This document shows positions 54,885 to 64,000 of a stretch of 64,000 nt of DNA, piece by piece; positions within the stretch are counted from its first letter, which is position 1, and each line of letters starts with the position of its first letter. Source of the stretch: Sanguibacter keddieii DSM 10542 (lineage in GTDB: Bacteria > Actinomycetota > Actinomycetes > Actinomycetales > Cellulomonadaceae); assembly GCF_000024925.1 (NCBI RefSeq), contig NC_013521.1, forward strand, positions 2,542,001-2,606,000. Reading direction: 5' to 3'. The notes under the pieces are model-generated. The model was not told where the DNA came from and did not search any database. It worked only from the letters and a program-made list of their open reading frames with translations. The position numbers were made by a program, and so were the translations under genes.

Positions 54885-54890
54885 AGTCTA
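54885..54890 (-). promoter_or_regulatory. Leaderless -10 element, thyA-folA
   Basis: TAGACT on the minus strand ends 7 nt before the thyA ATG. Confidence 0.6.
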
Positions 54891-54978
54891 GGCCTGGCGA
54901 CACCAGGGCTGGCGACGCGGCCCGAGCCTGCCGTGCAGCCCCTCCGTGCTCCCCGGGCGCTCGTCGACGCACCGTGCC

Positions 54979-54984
54979 CATACT
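54979..54984 (+). promoter_or_regulatory. Candidate leaderless -10 element, aldehyde dehydrogenase
   Basis: CATACT ends 5 nt before the ATG at 54990. It matches TAnnnT only at positions 2 and 6, and no Shine-Dalgarno sequence is present. Confidence 0.35.
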
Positions 54985-54989
54985 GGGGC

Positions 54990-56462
54990 ATGAGCAGCTC
55001 ACCCCTCTCCCCCGCCGTCGCAGCCCACCTCCCCACGACGCTCCTCGTCGACGGTCGGTGGCAGCCGTCGAGCACCGGGGCGACCTTCGAGGTCTCCGAC
55101 CCGTCGACGGAGGAGACGCTCTTCGACGTGGCGGACGGCTCGCCCGAGGACGGCGTCCGCGCTCTCGACGCCGCCCACACCCACGCCGAGGTCTGGCGCC
55201 GAGCCTCGCCCCGCACCCGGTCGGACGTCCTCCGGGACGTCTTCGACGCCCTCACCCACCGCGCCGAGGACGTCGCCGCGATCATCACCGCCGAGTGCGG
55301 CAAGCCGCTCGCCGAGTCGAGGGCCGAGGTCACCTACGGTGCCGAGTTCGTCCGGTGGTACGCCGAGCAGGCCGTCCGCGTCCCCGGTCTCGTCCGCACC
55401 TCCCCCGCCGGCGGTGGCACCCAGATGGTCCACCGCAGGCCCGTCGGCCCCGCGCTGCTCATCACCCCCTGGAACTTCCCCCTCGCGATGCTCACCCGCA
55501 AGATCGCCCCGGCGCTGGCGGCCGGCTGCACCGTGGTGGTCAAGCCTGCGCGGCTCACCCCGCTCACGACGCTCTTCGTGGCCGAGATCGTGCGCGAGGC
55601 CCTCGTGGCGCACGGCCTCCCCGGCGGGATCCTCAACGTGGTGCCGACGTCGTCGTCCCGTGAGGTCACGGGACCGCTGCTCGCGGACCCACGGCTCCGC
55701 AAGCTCTCCTTCACCGGGTCGACGCCGGTCGGCCGCTCTCTGCTTGAGAGCGCTGCGGGCGGGGTGCTCAAGACCTCGATGGAGCTGGGCGGCAACGCGC
55801 CCTTCCTCGTGTTCGGCGACGCCGACCTCGACGCCGCCGTCGAGGGGGCGATGGTCGCCAAGATGCGCAACTCCGGCCAGACCTGCGTCGCGGCCAACCG
55901 CTTCCTGGTCCACGAGTCCGTCGCCGAGGACTTCACCGACCGGCTCACCGCAGCCTTCGACGCGCTGGTGGTCGGTCCGGGCACGCAGGACGGCGTGACG
56001 GTCGGGCCGCTCATCGAGGCGGCTGCGGTCGAGTCGGTCGACGCGGTCGTCCAGTCCGCGGTCGACGCCGGTGCCCGCGTCCGCACCGGCGGGAGCGCCC
56101 CCTCGGGCCGCGGTCACTTCTACCTCCCGACCGTCCTCGACCGGGTGCCGCGCGACAGCACCGTGGTCACGGACGAGACCTTCGGCCCGGTCGCCCCCGT
56201 CGTCACCTTCGGCTCGGACGACGACGGCATCGAGCTCGCCAACAGCACGGAGTACGGGCTGGTCGCGTACGCCTACACGCGTGACCTCGCCCGTGCGCTG
56301 CGCCTGTCCGACTCCCTCGAGGCGGGGATGATCGGGATCAACCGCGGTCTGGTCTCCGACGCGAGCGCGCCCTTCGGCGGGCTCAAGCAGTCCGGTCTGG
56401 GCCGCGAGGGCGGCGAGGCCGGGCTCGACGAGTACCTCGAGACCGTCTACGTCGCGATGTGA
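54990..56462 (+). CDS. NAD(P)-dependent aldehyde dehydrogenase (succinate-semialdehyde type)
   Basis: A 490-residue aldehyde dehydrogenase. The ITPWNFP loop (158-164), Glu265 in MELGGNAPF and catalytic Cys299 in [11 protein letters not shown], plus [10 protein letters not shown] near the C-terminus, are complete. The [23 protein letters not shown] ending is typical of the GabD/SSADH group. GabT is not nearby, so its physiological substrate is uncertain. It is divergent from thyA, with 112 bp between starts. Confidence 0.9.
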   Translation: MSSSPLSPAVAAHLPTTLLVDGRWQPSSTGATFEVSDPSTEETLFDVADGSPEDGVRALDAAHTHAEVWRRASPRTRSDVLRDVFDALTHRAEDVAAIITAECGKPLAESRAEVTYGAEFVRWYAEQAVRVPGLVRTSPAGGGTQMVHRRPVGPALLITPWNFPLAMLTRKIAPALAAGCTVVVKPARLTPLTTLFVAEIVREALVAHGLPGGILNVVPTSSSREVTGPLLADPRLRKLSFTGSTPVGRSLLESAAGGVLKTSMELGGNAPFLVFGDADLDAAVEGAMVAKMRNSGQTCVAANRFLVHESVAEDFTDRLTAAFDALVVGPGTQDGVTVGPLIEAAAVESVDAVVQSAVDAGARVRTGGSAPSGRGHFYLPTVLDRVPRDSTVVTDETFGPVAPVVTFGSDDDGIELANSTEYGLVAYAYTRDLARALRLSDSLEAGMIGINRGLVSDASAPFGGLKQSGLGREGGEAGLDEYLETVYVAM

Positions 56463-56473
56463 CGGCCAGCCGG

Positions 56474-56479
56474 TAGGGT
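56474..56479 (+). promoter_or_regulatory. Leaderless -10 element, GNAT gene
   Basis: TAGGGT ends 6 nt before the ATG at 56486. Confidence 0.65.
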
Positions 56480-56485
56480 CGCGCC

Positions 56486-57001
56486 ATGGCACTGTTCACC
56501 GAGTCCGCAGACGTCTCCGTCCGCCCGTCGCTCCCGGAGGACGCCGACCACGTGGTCCGCGTCCAGGTCGAGGCGTGGCGAGCGGCGCACGGCGAGGCGC
56601 TGGGCGACGACGCGCTCGCCGCCCTCGACGTCGAGCAGATGCGCGAGCGCTGGGAGACGGCGATCGCGTCGCCGCCCGGCCGGGACTTCGCGGTGCTGGT
56701 CGCCTGCGAGCGGGCAGACGTCGTCGGTTTCGTGGCCGTCGCGCCAGGACAGGTCGTGGCGCTCGAGGTGCTGCCTGTCGCCCAGAGGGCGGGGCACGGC
56801 TCACGGCTGCTCGCGGCAGCCGTCGACCGCCTGCGCGCCGACGGGGCCGACGACGTCACCACCTGGGTGCTCGAGGGCGACACCGCCCGCGAGGCGTTCT
56901 TCGCCGGTGCGGGTCTGGCCGAGGACGGCCGGTCGCGCGTCCTGGACGTGGCCGGGCGACCCGTGGCCGAGCGCCGCTGGTCGGCGTCGCTCGCCCGCTG
57001 A
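56486..57001 (+). CDS. GNAT family N-acetyltransferase
   Basis: A 171-residue acyl-CoA-dependent acetyltransferase. It shows the N-terminal VRPSLPEDADHVVRVQVEAW strand-helix unit, motif A with LEVLPVAQRAGHGSRLLAAAV (Q/R-x-x-G-x-G/A pyrophosphate loop), and a late REAFFAGAGLAEDG motif B. Substrate unknown. Leaderless promoter just upstream; convergent with the dapB-linked membrane gene. Confidence 0.88.
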   Translation: MALFTESADVSVRPSLPEDADHVVRVQVEAWRAAHGEALGDDALAALDVEQMRERWETAIASPPGRDFAVLVACERADVVGFVAVAPGQVVALEVLPVAQRAGHGSRLLAAAVDRLRADGADDVTTWVLEGDTAREAFFAGAGLAEDGRSRVLDVAGRPVAERRWSASLAR

Positions 57002-57045
57002 CCGCGGGCGAGGTCGGCACGTCGGCCGAGGGCGAGGTCTGCGCG

Positions 57046-57504
57046 TCAGCGCGCGCGTCGCTCGGTCCGGAAGAACCCGGCAGCGGTCCGCAACGACGAC
57101 CGGGCGCGCTTGCGGTCCCCCGACGCGTCGTAGGCGAAGGCCAGCAGGTACCAGGCGCGCCAGCTCTCGGGCTCGGCCTCGACACGGTCGCGGTACTCGC
57201 CGAACTGCGCGTCGGCGGCCGAGCGGTCGATCCGACCTCCGGGCGAGCGCGGCAGCGTGTCGACCGGCAGCTCGCCGTCCGCGGCGAGCACACCGGCCAT
57301 GCGCTGCACCGTGACGCCGGTCCACCACTCACGGACCAGGAGCGCGACGACGAGGACGGGCAGGACGGCGACGCCCAGGCCGAAGACCACGGCGACCGGC
57401 TCACCGGTCTGGACCAGCGCGACGACCCGGCCGAGCACGGCCACGACGTAGAGGGCGAGGAGCGCGGTGACGGCGATCGCCCCGAGGAGCGGGCGGATCT
57501 TCAC
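57046..57504 (-). CDS. Two-TM protein with helical (TPR-like) tail, dapB partner
   Basis: A 152-residue protein with membrane helices at about 8-30 and 38-60. A linker and a C-terminal helical pair (ESWRAWYLLAFAYDASGDRKRARSSLRTAAG) resemble one TPR unit. Such proteins are often encoded after dapB in actinobacteria, without known function. GTG start overlaps the dapB stop as GTGA, so the two are coupled. Confidence 0.85.
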   Translation of the reverse strand: MKIRPLLGAIAVTALLALYVVAVLGRVVALVQTGEPVAVVFGLGVAVLPVLVVALLVREWWTGVTVQRMAGVLAADGELPVDTLPRSPGGRIDRSAADAQFGEYRDRVEAEPESWRAWYLLAFAYDASGDRKRARSSLRTAAGFFRTERRAR

Positions 57505-58274
57505 GAGAGGTCGAGCACGTTCTCCAGGCCGACCGTGAGGCCGGGCCGGGTGACGACCTCGCGGATCGCGAGCAGCACCCCGGGCATGAAGGAGACCCGG
57601 TCGAAGGAGTCCTGCCGGATGACCAGCTGCTCCCCCTCGTTGCCGAGCAAGATCTCCTCGTGGGCGACGAGCCCTCGTAGGCGTACCGCGTGCACGCGCA
57701 CGCCGTCGACGTCCACGCCGCGGGCCTCCAGGCCCGTCTCGGTCGCGTCAGGGCTCGGCGCGACACCGGCCTCGCGCCGTGCAGCGGCGATCGCGGCGGC
57801 GGTGTGCCTCGCGGTGCCGCTGGGGGCGTCGATCTTGTCGGGGTGGTGCAGCTCGACGACCTCGACCGACTCGAAGAACCGTGCCGCCTTGGCCGCGAAG
57901 GTCATGGCGAGGACGGCGCTGAGGCCGAAGTTCGGGGCGATGAGCACGCCGACCGAGACTCCGTCGGCGGCCCGTGCGGCGAGCTGGTCACGGATCCGCC
58001 CGCGGCTCTCGTCCGTCCAGCCAGTGGTGCCGACCACCGCGTGGACGCCGACGTCGACGAGCGTGCGCACATTGCCCTCGGTCACGGAGGGCACCGTGAA
58101 GTCGACCGCGACGTCGACACCGTCGAGGCTCGACGCGAGGTCGTCGCCGGCGCGCACCGTCGCGACGAGCTCCAGGTCCGGGGCGGCGTCGACGGCGGCG
58201 CAGACCGCGCGTCCCATGCGGCCGTCGGCGCCGAGCACCGCGACCCTGATCGTCTGAGAGGGCTGTCCAGTCAC
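57501..58274 (-). CDS. dapB: 4-hydroxy-tetrahydrodipicolinate reductase
   Basis: NAD(P)H-dependent reduction in DAP/lysine synthesis. 257 residues: the VAVLGADGRMGRAV nucleotide loop (about 12-25), GTTGWTDE, and ELHHPDKIDAPSGTA with the catalytic HHxxK. Its length matches the family. GTG start with TAGGCT 7 nt upstream and no Shine-Dalgarno sequence. Confidence 0.96.
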   Translation of the reverse strand: MTGQPSQTIRVAVLGADGRMGRAVCAAVDAAPDLELVATVRAGDDLASSLDGVDVAVDFTVPSVTEGNVRTLVDVGVHAVVGTTGWTDESRGRIRDQLAARAADGVSVGVLIAPNFGLSAVLAMTFAAKAARFFESVEVVELHHPDKIDAPSGTARHTAAAIAAARREAGVAPSPDATETGLEARGVDVDGVRVHAVRLRGLVAHEEILLGNEGEQLVIRQDSFDRVSFMPGVLLAIREVVTRPGLTVGLENVLDLS

Positions 58275-58281
58275 GGGCGCC

Positions 58282-58287
58282 AGCCTA
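58282..58287 (-). promoter_or_regulatory. Leaderless -10 element, dapB
   Basis: TAGGCT on the minus strand ends 7 nt before the GTG of dapB. Confidence 0.6.
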
Positions 58288-58332
58288 TAGGCCAGCGCTC
58301 AAGTAGCGTGCGCCGGGAGCCGATGGAGGGGT

Positions 58333-58779
<447 letters not shown>

Positions 58780-58840
58780 CCGAGAGCGGTGCTGGCGACG
58801 GCGGCTGCAGAGGCCGGAACGGTCCTGCCGACGGGCGCCG

Positions 58841-60166
58841 TCAGTCTCCGAAGGGACCGACGCGGACCGTGGACCGCGGGCGGTCTGCGAGGTCCTTGGC
58901 GAGAGCCTGGACCTCCTCGGCGGTGACCGAGCGGATCCGCTCGAGCGACTCGGCGACGCTGAGGAGCTCGCCGGTGACGAGGTCTGCCTTGCCGAGGCGG
59001 CTCATGCGCGAGCCGGAGTCCTCGAGGCCGAGCACGAGGCCGCCGGAGAGCTGCCCGATGCTGCGTGCGAGCTCGGAGGTGGTGATCCCCGAGTCGGCGA
59101 GCTTCTCGAGCTCGACGACCATGAGCTCGCTCACTTCGTCGATCTTGGCCGGTGCGCAGCCGGCGTAGAGACCGAAGGTCCCGATGCCGCCGTGCCCGGA
59201 CGCGAAGGAGTACGTCGAGTACGCCAGGCCCCGCTTCTCGCGGATCTCCTGGAAGAGCCGCGACGACATGCCGCCGCCGAGGACGGCGGAGAGCACCGAC
59301 ATGACGAAGCGGCGGTCGTCCGTGGCCGAGAGCCCGGTCGAGCCGATGATGACGTTGCCCTGCTCGACGGACCTGCGGACGGTGAGCTCCGTCCCGACCT
59401 CGCCGACACCGGTGATGTCGGCGGAGTCGCGGCGTGCCCGGGGCGAGGCCCCGGCTGCGAGGTCCCAGCCACCGTCGGTGAGCGCCTGCGCCACCTGGGC
59501 GCAGAGCGCGTCGTGGTCGACGCCGCCGGCGGCCGAGATGACGAGCGTCTCGGGCCGGTAGTGCCACTGGTAGTGCTCCCACACCGCGGCGCGCGGGACG
59601 GCACGGATGGTGTCGGGGGTCCCGCCGATCGGGCGCCCGAGGGCGTGGCCGGCGAGGACCGCAGCCGCGAACTCCTCGTGGACGACGTCCGCGGGGTCGT
59701 CGTCGTTCATCGCGAGCTCTTCGAGGATGACGCCACGCTCGGTCTCGAGCTCGGCCTCGTCGAGGCGCGCTGAGGTCACCATGTCGGTGATGACGTCGAC
59801 CGCCATGGGCAGGTCGGAGTCGAGCACCCGCGCGTAGTAGCAGGTGTGCTCCTTGCCGGTGGCGGCGTTGGCCTCACCACCGACGGCGTCGAAGGCCTCC
59901 GCGATGTCCATCGCGGTGCGGCGCTGCGTGCCCTTGAAGAGCAGGTGCTCGAGGAAGTGTGTCGATCCGAAGTGGCCGCTGGTCTCGTCTCGAGAGCCGA
60001 CGCCCACCCAGGCACCGAGGGTTGCTGACCGCAGGCCCGGCATGTGCTCGGTGAGCACCCGGACCCCGCCGGGCAGGACGGAGCGACGGATCGTCGCACC
60101 GTCCTGCCCGGCGGTCAGCTCGTTCGCCGGTGAGCCGGCGGGGTCGAGCGGCAGGTTCCAGGGCAC
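58841..60166 (-). CDS. M16 family zinc metallopeptidase
   Basis: A 441-residue insulinase/mitochondrial-processing-like peptidase. The inverted zinc motif HFLEH is at 70-74, a distal acidic ligand lies about 76 residues later (ETERGVILEELAM), and a second, inactive M16 half has the GLAYSTYSF region. Actinobacterial members after pnp are usual and of unknown substrate. GTG lies one base after the pnp stop, so it is operonic with pnp. Active-site residues appear intact. Confidence 0.93.
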   Translation of the reverse strand: MPWNLPLDPAGSPANELTAGQDGATIRRSVLPGGVRVLTEHMPGLRSATLGAWVGVGSRDETSGHFGSTHFLEHLLFKGTQRRTAMDIAEAFDAVGGEANAATGKEHTCYYARVLDSDLPMAVDVITDMVTSARLDEAELETERGVILEELAMNDDDPADVVHEEFAAAVLAGHALGRPIGGTPDTIRAVPRAAVWEHYQWHYRPETLVISAAGGVDHDALCAQVAQALTDGGWDLAAGASPRARRDSADITGVGEVGTELTVRRSVEQGNVIIGSTGLSATDDRRFVMSVLSAVLGGGMSSRLFQEIREKRGLAYSTYSFASGHGGIGTFGLYAGCAPAKIDEVSELMVVELEKLADSGITTSELARSIGQLSGGLVLGLEDSGSRMSRLGKADLVTGELLSVAESLERIRSVTAEEVQALAKDLADRPRSTVRVGPFGD

Positions 60167-60167
60167 G

Positions 60168-62375
60168 TCAGGTGTCAGCCTGCCCAGCCTCGGCCTCGTC
60201 GACCACGGCGTGCAGCGACAGCTTGCCGCGCGGGTCGACCTCGCCGATCTCGACCTGGACCTTCTGGCCGATGGACAGGACGTCCTCGACGTTCTCCACG
60301 CGCTTGCCACCGACGAGCTTGCGGATCTGGCTGATGTGCAGCAGCCCGTCCTTGCCCGGCGAGAGGGAGATGAAGGCACCGAAGGGAGCGATCTTGACGA
60401 CCGTCCCGACGAAGCGCTCGCCCACCTCGGGCACGTGGGGGTTGGCGATCGCGTTGATCGCTGCGCGGGCGGCCTCTGCGGAGGGGCCGTCGGTGGCACC
60501 GATGTACACGGTGCCGTCGTCCTCGATGGAGATGTCCGCGCCCGTCTCCTCCTGGATCTGGTTGATCATCTTGCCCTTCGGGCCGATGACCTCGCCGATC
60601 TTGTCCACGGGGACCTTGACCGCGATGACGCGAGGAGCGTGCGGGCTCATCTCGTCGGGCACGTCGATGGCCTCGCCGAGCACGTCGAGGATGGCGAAGC
60701 GGGCGTCGCGGGCCTGGGTCAGCGCGCCGCCGAGGACCGACGCGGGGATGCCGTCGAGCTTCGTGTCGAGCTGGATGGCCGTGACGAACTCACGGGTACC
60801 GGCGACCTTGAAGTCCATGTCGCCGAAGGCGTCCTCGGCTCCGAGGATGTCGGTGAGCGCCGCGTAGCGGGGCTTCCCGTCGACCGTGTCGGAGATGAGG
60901 CCCATCGCGATGCCGGCGACCGGGGCGCGCAGCGGCACACCGGCGTTGAGCAGCGAGAGGGTCGAGGCGCAGACGGAGCCCATCGAGGTGGACCCGTTGG
61001 AGCTGAGCGCCTCGGAGACCTGACGGATCGCGTAGGGGAACTCCTCGCGGGTCGGCAGGACGGGGACGAGGGCGCGCTCGGCGAGGGCACCGTGCCCGAT
61101 CTCACGACGCTTGGGGCTTCCCACACGGCCGGTCTCACCGGTCGAGTACGGCGGGAAGTTGTAGTTGTGCATGTAGCGCTTGCGCGTCTCCGGGCCGAGC
61201 GAGTCGATCTGCTGCTCCATGCGGAGCATGTTGAGGGTGGTGATGCCCATGATCTGGGTCTCGCCACGCTCGAAGATCGCGGAGCCGTGCACGCGGGGGA
61301 CGACCTCGACCTCGGCCGAGAGGGTGCGGATGTCCGCGAGCCCACGACCGTCGATCCGGACGCCGTCGGTGAGGACGCGCTGGCGGATGAGCTTCTTGGT
61401 GACGGAGCGGACGGCTGCGGACAGTTCCTTCTCGCGCCCCTCGAACTGACCGGCGAGGGCCTCGAGGGCCTCTGCCTTGATCTCGTCGAGGCGGTTCTCG
61501 CGGTCCTGCTTGTCCGCGATGGTGAGCGCCTGGCCGAGCGGCGTGGCGACCTGCGCCTCGATCGCGGCGTAGGCGTCGTCCTGGTAGTCGAGGAACAGCG
61601 GGAACTCGCGGACCGGCTTGGCAGCGCGGGCGGCGAGCGCGGCCTGCGCCTCGCAGAGCTGACGGATGAAGACCTTCGAGGCCTCGAGGCCCTCGGCCAC
61701 GACCTCCTCGGTCGGGGCGGCGACGCCCTCGTCCTTGATGAGGGTCCAGGAGTTGTCGGTGGCCTCGGCCTCGACCATCATGATCGCGACGTCGTCCCCG
61801 GCGACACGACCGGCGACGACCATGTCGAAGACGGCCTTCTCCTTGTCGGAGTACTTGGGGAACGCGACCCACTGGCCGTCGACGAGGGCGATGCGCACCG
61901 CGCCGACCGGGCCGGAGAACGGCAGGCCGGAGAGCTGGGTGGACAGCGACGCGACGTTGATCGCGAGGGTGTCGTACGCGTCGTCAGGGTGTGCGGCGAG
62001 GACGGTCACGACAACCTGGACCTCGTTGCGCAGGCCCTTGACGAAGGTCGGGCGGAGCGGGCGGTCGATGAGGCGGCACGTGAGGATGGCCTCCGTGCTG
62101 GGGCGACCCTCGCGGCGGAAGAACGAGCCGGGGATGCGTCCCGCGGCGTACATGCGCTCTTCGACGTCGACCGTCAGCGGGAAGAAGTCGAACTGGTCCT
62201 TGGGGTGCTTGCCGACCGTGGTGGCCGACAGCAGCATCGTCTCGCCGTCGAGGTACGCGGCGGCCGAGCCGGCTGCCTGGCGGGCCAGGCGGCCCGTCTC
62301 GAAACGGACGGTGCGGGTGCCGAAGCGCCCGTTGTCGATGACTGCTTCTTCGAACTCGATCTCGGGACCCTCCAC
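60168..62375 (-). CDS. pnp: Polyribonucleotide nucleotidyltransferase (PNPase)
   Basis: Phosphorolytic 3'-5' exoribonuclease of the degradosome type; in actinobacteria it also makes RNA tails. 735 residues: two RNase PH domains joined by a helical linker, then KH ([21 protein letters not shown], about 565-585) and S1 ([18 protein letters not shown]). GTG 62375 chosen because AGGAGG lies six bases upstream. The leader of about 220 nt after rpsO folds into hairpins. Confidence 0.97.
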   Translation of the reverse strand: MEGPEIEFEEAVIDNGRFGTRTVRFETGRLARQAAGSAAAYLDGETMLLSATTVGKHPKDQFDFFPLTVDVEERMYAAGRIPGSFFRREGRPSTEAILTCRLIDRPLRPTFVKGLRNEVQVVVTVLAAHPDDAYDTLAINVASLSTQLSGLPFSGPVGAVRIALVDGQWVAFPKYSDKEKAVFDMVVAGRVAGDDVAIMMVEAEATDNSWTLIKDEGVAAPTEEVVAEGLEASKVFIRQLCEAQAALAARAAKPVREFPLFLDYQDDAYAAIEAQVATPLGQALTIADKQDRENRLDEIKAEALEALAGQFEGREKELSAAVRSVTKKLIRQRVLTDGVRIDGRGLADIRTLSAEVEVVPRVHGSAIFERGETQIMGITTLNMLRMEQQIDSLGPETRKRYMHNYNFPPYSTGETGRVGSPKRREIGHGALAERALVPVLPTREEFPYAIRQVSEALSSNGSTSMGSVCASTLSLLNAGVPLRAPVAGIAMGLISDTVDGKPRYAALTDILGAEDAFGDMDFKVAGTREFVTAIQLDTKLDGIPASVLGGALTQARDARFAILDVLGEAIDVPDEMSPHAPRVIAVKVPVDKIGEVIGPKGKMINQIQEETGADISIEDDGTVYIGATDGPSAEAARAAINAIANPHVPEVGERFVGTVVKIAPFGAFISLSPGKDGLLHISQIRKLVGGKRVENVEDVLSIGQKVQVEIGEVDPRGKLSLHAVVDEAEAGQADT

Positions 62376-62420
62376 GGGTGCCCTCCTGTTCTGCGAGTGT
62401 CCGCGGCGCACACCGCGCGG

Positions 62421-62491
62421 CGGTCTTCGATCGAGGTCCACGGACGTTCCTCGCGCGCGTGCGCGGGTCCGTGAGCCACTACCGAGGACCG
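62421..62491 (-). promoter_or_regulatory. Stem-loop in the pnp leader
   Basis: Outer arms 62421-62429 and 62483-62491 and an inner stem 62439-62445 with 62467-62473 would fold in the pnp 5' region. E. coli pnp is autoregulated through RNase III cleavage of a leader stem; similar use here is inferred. Confidence 0.45.
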
Positions 62492-62553
62492 GACGACGCG
62501 GTCGGAAGCGGACGGTGGGTGATGAGTGTGCAGCGATTCCTCAGTGATACCGA

Positions 62554-62588
62554 ACTAGCCCGGCCCCAGAAGATGGGACCGGGCTAGT
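62554..62588 (-). terminator. Terminator after rpsO
   Basis: ACTAGCCCGG (62554-62563) pairs with CCGGGCTAGT (62579-62588), extended by an inner CCC/GGG pair. It lies 11 bp past the rpsO stop, and a TTCGGTAT tract follows on the minus strand. Confidence 0.75.
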
Positions 62589-62598
62589 GATCAGGCTA

Positions 62599-62868
62599 TC
62601 AGCGACGCAGGCCGAGACGGCCGATCAGCGTACGGTAGCGCTCGATGTCGACCTTCTGGAGGTATCCGAGGAGGCGACGACGCTTTCCGACGAGGAGGAG
62701 CAGACCACGACGGGAGTGGTGGTCGTGCTTGTGCTCCTTGAGGTGCTCGGTGAGGTCGAGGATGCGCTGCGTGAGCATCGCGACCTGGACCTCGGGCGAA
62801 CCGGTGTCACCCTCGGTCGTGGCGAACTCGGTCATGATGCGCTGCTTCGTGGCAGTGTCGAGGGGCAC
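62599..62868 (-). CDS. rpsO: 30S ribosomal protein S15
   Basis: Primary 16S rRNA-binding protein of the 30S platform. 89 residues, the exact family length: [54 protein letters not shown] 62868 chosen (GGAG four bases upstream); a longer frame adds 16 residues of leader. The order rpsO-pnp is conserved with E. coli. Confidence 0.98.
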   Translation of the reverse strand: MPLDTATKQRIMTEFATTEGDTGSPEVQVAMLTQRILDLTEHLKEHKHDHHSRRGLLLLVGKRRRLLGYLQKVDIERYRTLIGRLGLRR

Positions 62869-63036
62869 GGCTCTCCTTGTGTGTTCTCGTTGCGCGGTGC
62901 TCCGGGGCATGTCCACCCGAGCTCTCTGGTTCCGCGGCCGATCTAACGGCTGTGCAAGTCTAGCAGGGCTGCGGTGCCAGCAGGACAGCGCTCAGGAGCA
63001 GCGGCGCAGGGCCCGGGACACGCTCTCCTCCGGACG

Positions 63037-63999
63037 CTACCGCTGGTCCGTCGCCGGCACGGACGACGCCACGAGCACCGCGACGACGGCCACGAGCGTC
63101 TGCGCGACCAGCAGCACCGGTGTGACGGTCCCCGCGACGAGCGCGACACCGACCGGGACCACCACGAGGAGCGCGAGGTCCGGGCCGCGCGCGGCCGAGA
63201 CGACCGCCCCTGTGGGGAGCGCGCCCGCCGGGGTCGCCAGCAGGGGCGCCGACCAGTCCGGCGGCTTCCGGTAGGCGCCGCGCACCGCGGCGGCCCCGAA
63301 CCCTGCCCCTGCGAGGGCGAGCAGCAGGACCCAGGACCAGAGCGCGCCGTCGAGCCCGCGCACCGCAGCGGCCAGCGAGGTGACCACGACGACCGCCGAG
63401 GTCAGGGCGGGCACGACGGTCCGCACCAGCCGGGTGCTGCGCGACCCGAGCGGCAGCATCGCGTCGAGGGCCGGGACGACGTCGGCCTCGGCCGCCCCGC
63501 GCGCGCCGGCCTGCGCGGCGCGCAGGCCCACGACGGCCGCCACCACCACGAGGCCACCTCCGGAACCGAGCGCCGGGACCTGCTGCGCCACCACGGCGGC
63601 GCCGGCGAGCGCGGCGGTCCCGAGCAGCACCCCCGGAGCCCGGACGAGCGCGAGCACCTCGGAGTGCAGCAGCGCTGACGCCGGTCCGCGCGCGAGCCGC
63701 AGCCGACGGGACGCACGTCGAGGCCGGCCGGGACGACCGCGACCGAGCGCCCGGGCGAGCTCGCGCGTGTCGAGCGACAGCGCCGACGCCCCCACGTGCT
63801 GCGCGGTGCCGGCGCGCTCCGCCAGCACAGAGGCCTCGACGCGGCCGAGCGTGCGCCGCCAGACCACCGCCGCCACGAGAGCCGACGCAGCGACCAGGAG
63901 GGTCACGACGAGGGCGACGGGTGGGCTCAGCGCGTCGAGACCTGCCGCTCCCCCGGCCCGGTCGGCAGCAGCCGGCACGTCCAGGTCCGGGCGGACGCC
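63037..63999 (-). CDS. Polytopic membrane protein, 5' end outside the window
   Basis: At least 320 residues of an Ala/Val/Leu-rich protein, open to the end of the window, so the N-terminus is missing. Several hydrophobic segments are visible, about seven in number (for example VALVVTLLVAASALVAAVV and LLGTAALAGAAVV). A basic loop (GRGRPGRPRRASRRLRLARG) is flanked by helices. The pattern resembles DUF6297-type or ABC-2-like permease subunits, but no diagnostic motif is seen. A GTG at 63978 is possible, yet the frame continues upstream of it. Confidence 0.6.
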   Translation of the reverse strand, partial: GVRPDLDVPAAADRAGGAAGLDALSPPVALVVTLLVAASALVAAVVWRRTLGRVEASVLAERAGTAQHVGASALSLDTRELARALGRGRPGRPRRASRRLRLARGPASALLHSEVLALVRAPGVLLGTAALAGAAVVAQQVPALGSGGGLVVVAAVVGLRAAQAGARGAAEADVVPALDAMLPLGSRSTRLVRTVVPALTSAVVVVTSLAAAVRGLDGALWSWVLLLALAGAGFGAAAVRGAYRKPPDWSAPLLATPAGALPTGAVVSAARGPDLALLVVVPVGVALVAGTVTPVLLVAQTLVAVVAVLVASSVPATDQR

Positions 64000-64000
64000 A

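Noticed and set aside
59844-62474. An 876-codon plus-strand frame opposite pnp and the M16 peptidase
   Set aside because: Shadow of PNPase; composition is Asp/Gly/Glu repeats with no recognisable fold.

Overview
This is a contiguous piece of chromosome from a high-GC Gram-positive bacterium. High GC at third codon positions, frequent GTG starts, a dcw cluster headed by mraZ, ClgR, two-TM DUF3040, PAC2 and HEPN_SAV_6107 proteins, and the recA-recX-RNase Y-miaB-miaA-dapF-hflX-lexA neighbourhood all point to Actinomycetia. The layout fits Micrococcales of the Cellulomonas/Sanguibacter/Oerskovia type, but the genus cannot be settled from the sequence alone. It is core chromosome: I see no rRNA, tRNA, CRISPR array, insertion sequence, integrase or island boundary.

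Layout. 1-4.9 kb: start of the division/cell-wall cluster on the minus strand (mraZ, rsmH, ftsL, ftsI), with an unusual array of GTGGAG boxes upstream of mraZ. 4.9-9.3 kb: DUF3040 protein, an SOS-boxed HEPN-dinB operon, a spermidine-synthase-like protein and a PAC2 protein. 9.4-12.8 kb: a translationally coupled signalling operon (receiver-PP2C phosphatase, sensor kinase, single-domain receiver). 13-20.7 kb: HelD-type helicase, serA, DUF5302, aldo/keto reductase, nrdR, then LysM protein and lexA, divergent around LexA boxes. 20.8-28.3 kb: ldh, dinG, hflX, a methyltransferase, dapF and miaA. 28.5-34.8 kb: three YbjN-domain genes, an HSP90-family ATPase and a TPR protein. 34.9-40.4 kb: miaB, RNase Y, recX, recA, DUF3046. 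40.5-46.2 kb: lhr helicase and nei. 46.4-58.3 kb: clgR, cinA, pgsA, ftsK, a membrane-anchored DUF4352-like protein, dapA, dfrA-thyA, an aldehyde dehydrogenase, a GNAT and dapB with a small membrane partner. 58.3-64 kb: a membrane protein with a perfect (CAGGCA)10 tract, an M16 peptidase, pnp, rpsO and the 3' part of a membrane protein that runs off the window.

Functional themes. DNA damage and its control dominate: LexA and its targets (recA, HEPN-dinB, the LysM division-inhibitor-like gene), RecX, DinG, HelD, Lhr, Nei and FtsK. Diaminopimelate/peptidoglycan synthesis is spread over dapA, dapB, dapF, ftsI and rsmH, and RNA metabolism over miaA, miaB, RNase Y, PNPase and S15.

Regulation. Two promoter styles are visible. 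One uses a leader with a strong AGGAGG site. The other has a TAnnnT hexamer 6-8 nt before the start codon and no Shine-Dalgarno sequence, as expected of leaderless mRNAs; at least 14 genes here fit it. The most interesting elements are the GTGGAG array before mraZ, the hairpin that holds the presumed recX ribosome site in its loop, an orphan iron-box-like palindrome with a nearby terminator, and the YbjN-HSP90-TPR cluster.
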